Assembly: GCF_014652875.1 (NCBI RefSeq) | Contig: NZ_BMZQ01000001.1 | Coordinates: 1,550,001 to 1,614,000 of the forward strand | DNA from: Tianweitania populi | Lineage (GTDB): Bacteria > Pseudomonadota > Alphaproteobacteria > Rhizobiales > Rhizobiaceae | Reading direction: 5' to 3' | DNA: 64,000 nucleotides | In this document: positions 63,375 through 64,000 of the stretch, piece after piece | Layout of the letters: the number at the start of each line of letters is the position of its first letter | Numbering within the stretch: the stretch's first letter is position 1 | Made by a program: the position numbers and the translations under genes | The notes under the pieces: model-generated | The model's input: the letters and a program-made list of their open reading frames with translations, nothing else | What the model was told of the DNA's origin: nothing | Databases searched by the model: none

Positions 63375-64000
63375 ATGGCGAAGCCCGAAAGCGTGCTTCG
63401 CCCGCTGGACAGCGAGGCGGTGCGTTTGGCCAGGACGCTGATGCGCACCGCGCGCTTCGGTGCGTTGGCGGTTCTCGATGCAAGCGACGGCAGTCCGTTC
63501 GTCAGCCGCGTTGCCGTTGCCAGTGATTGCGACGGCGCGCCGCTCATCCTGGTGTCCGGCCTGTCACAGCACACACAGGCGCTGCAACGCGATCCGCGCT
63601 GCTCACTCCTCTTGGGTGAACCTGGCAAGGGCGATGCGCTCGCCTATCCCCGCCTGTCGGTTAGTTGCACGGCGCAGTTGGTCAGCAATCAAGCAGACCT
63701 CGCCCGCGTATCCGGACGCTTCCTGCGCCACGTCCCGAAAGCTACGCTCTACGCTTCGCTGCCGGACTTTCGCACCTACCGCCTCCAGCCGCGCGGCGCA
63801 TCGCTGAACGGCGGCTTCGGCAAGGCTTACCGGCTGGAAGCAGCCGATCTTCTCACCGCCGACGCGTTCGGCCTCGCCACTTTCGAGGCTTCAATCCTTG
63901 AACACATGAACGACGACCACGCGGATGCCGTGTCGCTCTATGCTGAGAAACTCGCCGGCCAGCCCGCCGGCAAATGGAGCCTGACCGGCATCGACCCCGA
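63375..64000 (+). CDS. HugZ/pyridoxamine-5'-phosphate oxidase-like protein (cut by window end)
   Basis: 208 codons of a plus-strand gene that continues beyond the window. The N-terminal domain (RTARFGALAVLDASDGSPFVSRVAVA) is the flavin-type split barrel of HugZ-like heme-utilization proteins and PNPOx relatives; LEHMNDDHADAVSLYAEKL near 178 is the start of the C-terminal DUF2470 domain typical of HugZ. It follows the SDR gene by six bases. Homologues degrade or bind heme. Confidence 0.85.
   Translation, partial: MAKPESVLRPLDSEAVRLARTLMRTARFGALAVLDASDGSPFVSRVAVASDCDGAPLILVSGLSQHTQALQRDPRCSLLLGEPGKGDALAYPRLSVSCTAQLVSNQADLARVSGRFLRHVPKATLYASLPDFRTYRLQPRGASLNGGFGKAYRLEAADLLTADAFGLATFEASILEHMNDDHADAVSLYAEKLAGQPAGKWSLTGIDP

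Overview
The window looks like a chromosomal segment of an alphaproteobacterium of the Hyphomicrobiales (Rhizobiales), most likely from the Phyllobacteriaceae/Mesorhizobium side. The evidence is the fused anthranilate synthase trpE(G) behind a WWW-type leader peptide, the choXWV choline transporter, the petABC (cytochrome bc1) operon, conserved alphaproteobacterial proteins (DUF1285, DUF2333, DUF6665, DUF4159) and a C/G-block palindromic intergenic repeat of a type common in Mesorhizobium-like genomes. The genus is an inference. Base composition is evenly GC-rich, and I see no prophage, integrase, IS element, rRNA, tRNA or CRISPR array.

Layout. 1-5.4 kb: csaA-like (cut by the window edge), ybjN-like and ubiK on the minus strand, then a plus-strand run lgt, midA-like methyltransferase, pgeF and an M24-fold enzyme that lacks the metal ligands. 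5.5-9.1 kb: a lipoprotein, prs, a VOC protein and an Fsr-type MFS pump. 9.1-9.6 kb: a parDE toxin-antitoxin pair. 9.7-12.4 kb: an ECF42-like sigma factor module (YciI/DGPF protein, sigma factor, AHSA1-type SRPBCC protein, VOC protein) with the same putative promoter motif in front of each half. 12.6-16.2 kb: L25, pth, ychF and two tandem MaoC proteins. 16.2-20.9 kb: a second toxin-antitoxin pair with a clear palindromic operator, hemF, a DUF1059 protein, and cca, a CoA-type Nudix and DUF1285 overlapping on the minus strand. 21.1-28.2 kb: a MoxR/DUF58/DUF4159/vWA-like cluster interrupted by the palindromic repeat. 28.2-33.7 kb: an acetyltransferase, trmL and two ABC half-transporters behind a long leader with short ORFs. 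34-37.3 kb: petABC and apt. 37.4-42.2 kb: an acetyltransferase, a glutathionyl-hydroquinone reductase, a Nudix, a phosphoesterase, a membrane-anchored unknown and an alpha/beta hydrolase. 42.3-49.4 kb: leuA and trpE(G), each behind an amino-acid leader peptide, with an AbrB-type membrane protein, an acetyltransferase and a CDF transporter between them. 49.5-54.4 kb: an MFS pump and a marR-emrA-(67 aa)-emrB operon. 54.5-64 kb: a GGDEF/EAL protein, an orphan antitoxin-like protein, DUF2333, tdk, choXWV, an SDR dehydrogenase and the start of a HugZ-like protein.

Most of the window is core metabolism. The most interesting signals are regulatory. There are two identical TGTCGG-N17-CGTC motifs around the ECF module. 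There are leucine and tryptophan leader peptides with similar promoters (-10 TATGCA) placed so that both mRNAs would begin at the AUG, and a marR operon with the same geometry. Other signals are a structured leader with small ORFs before an ABC transporter pair, and a palindromic repeat that seems to have split a formerly coupled gene junction. I found no convincing entirely new multi-gene system. The reconstructed regulation is the part most worth testing.
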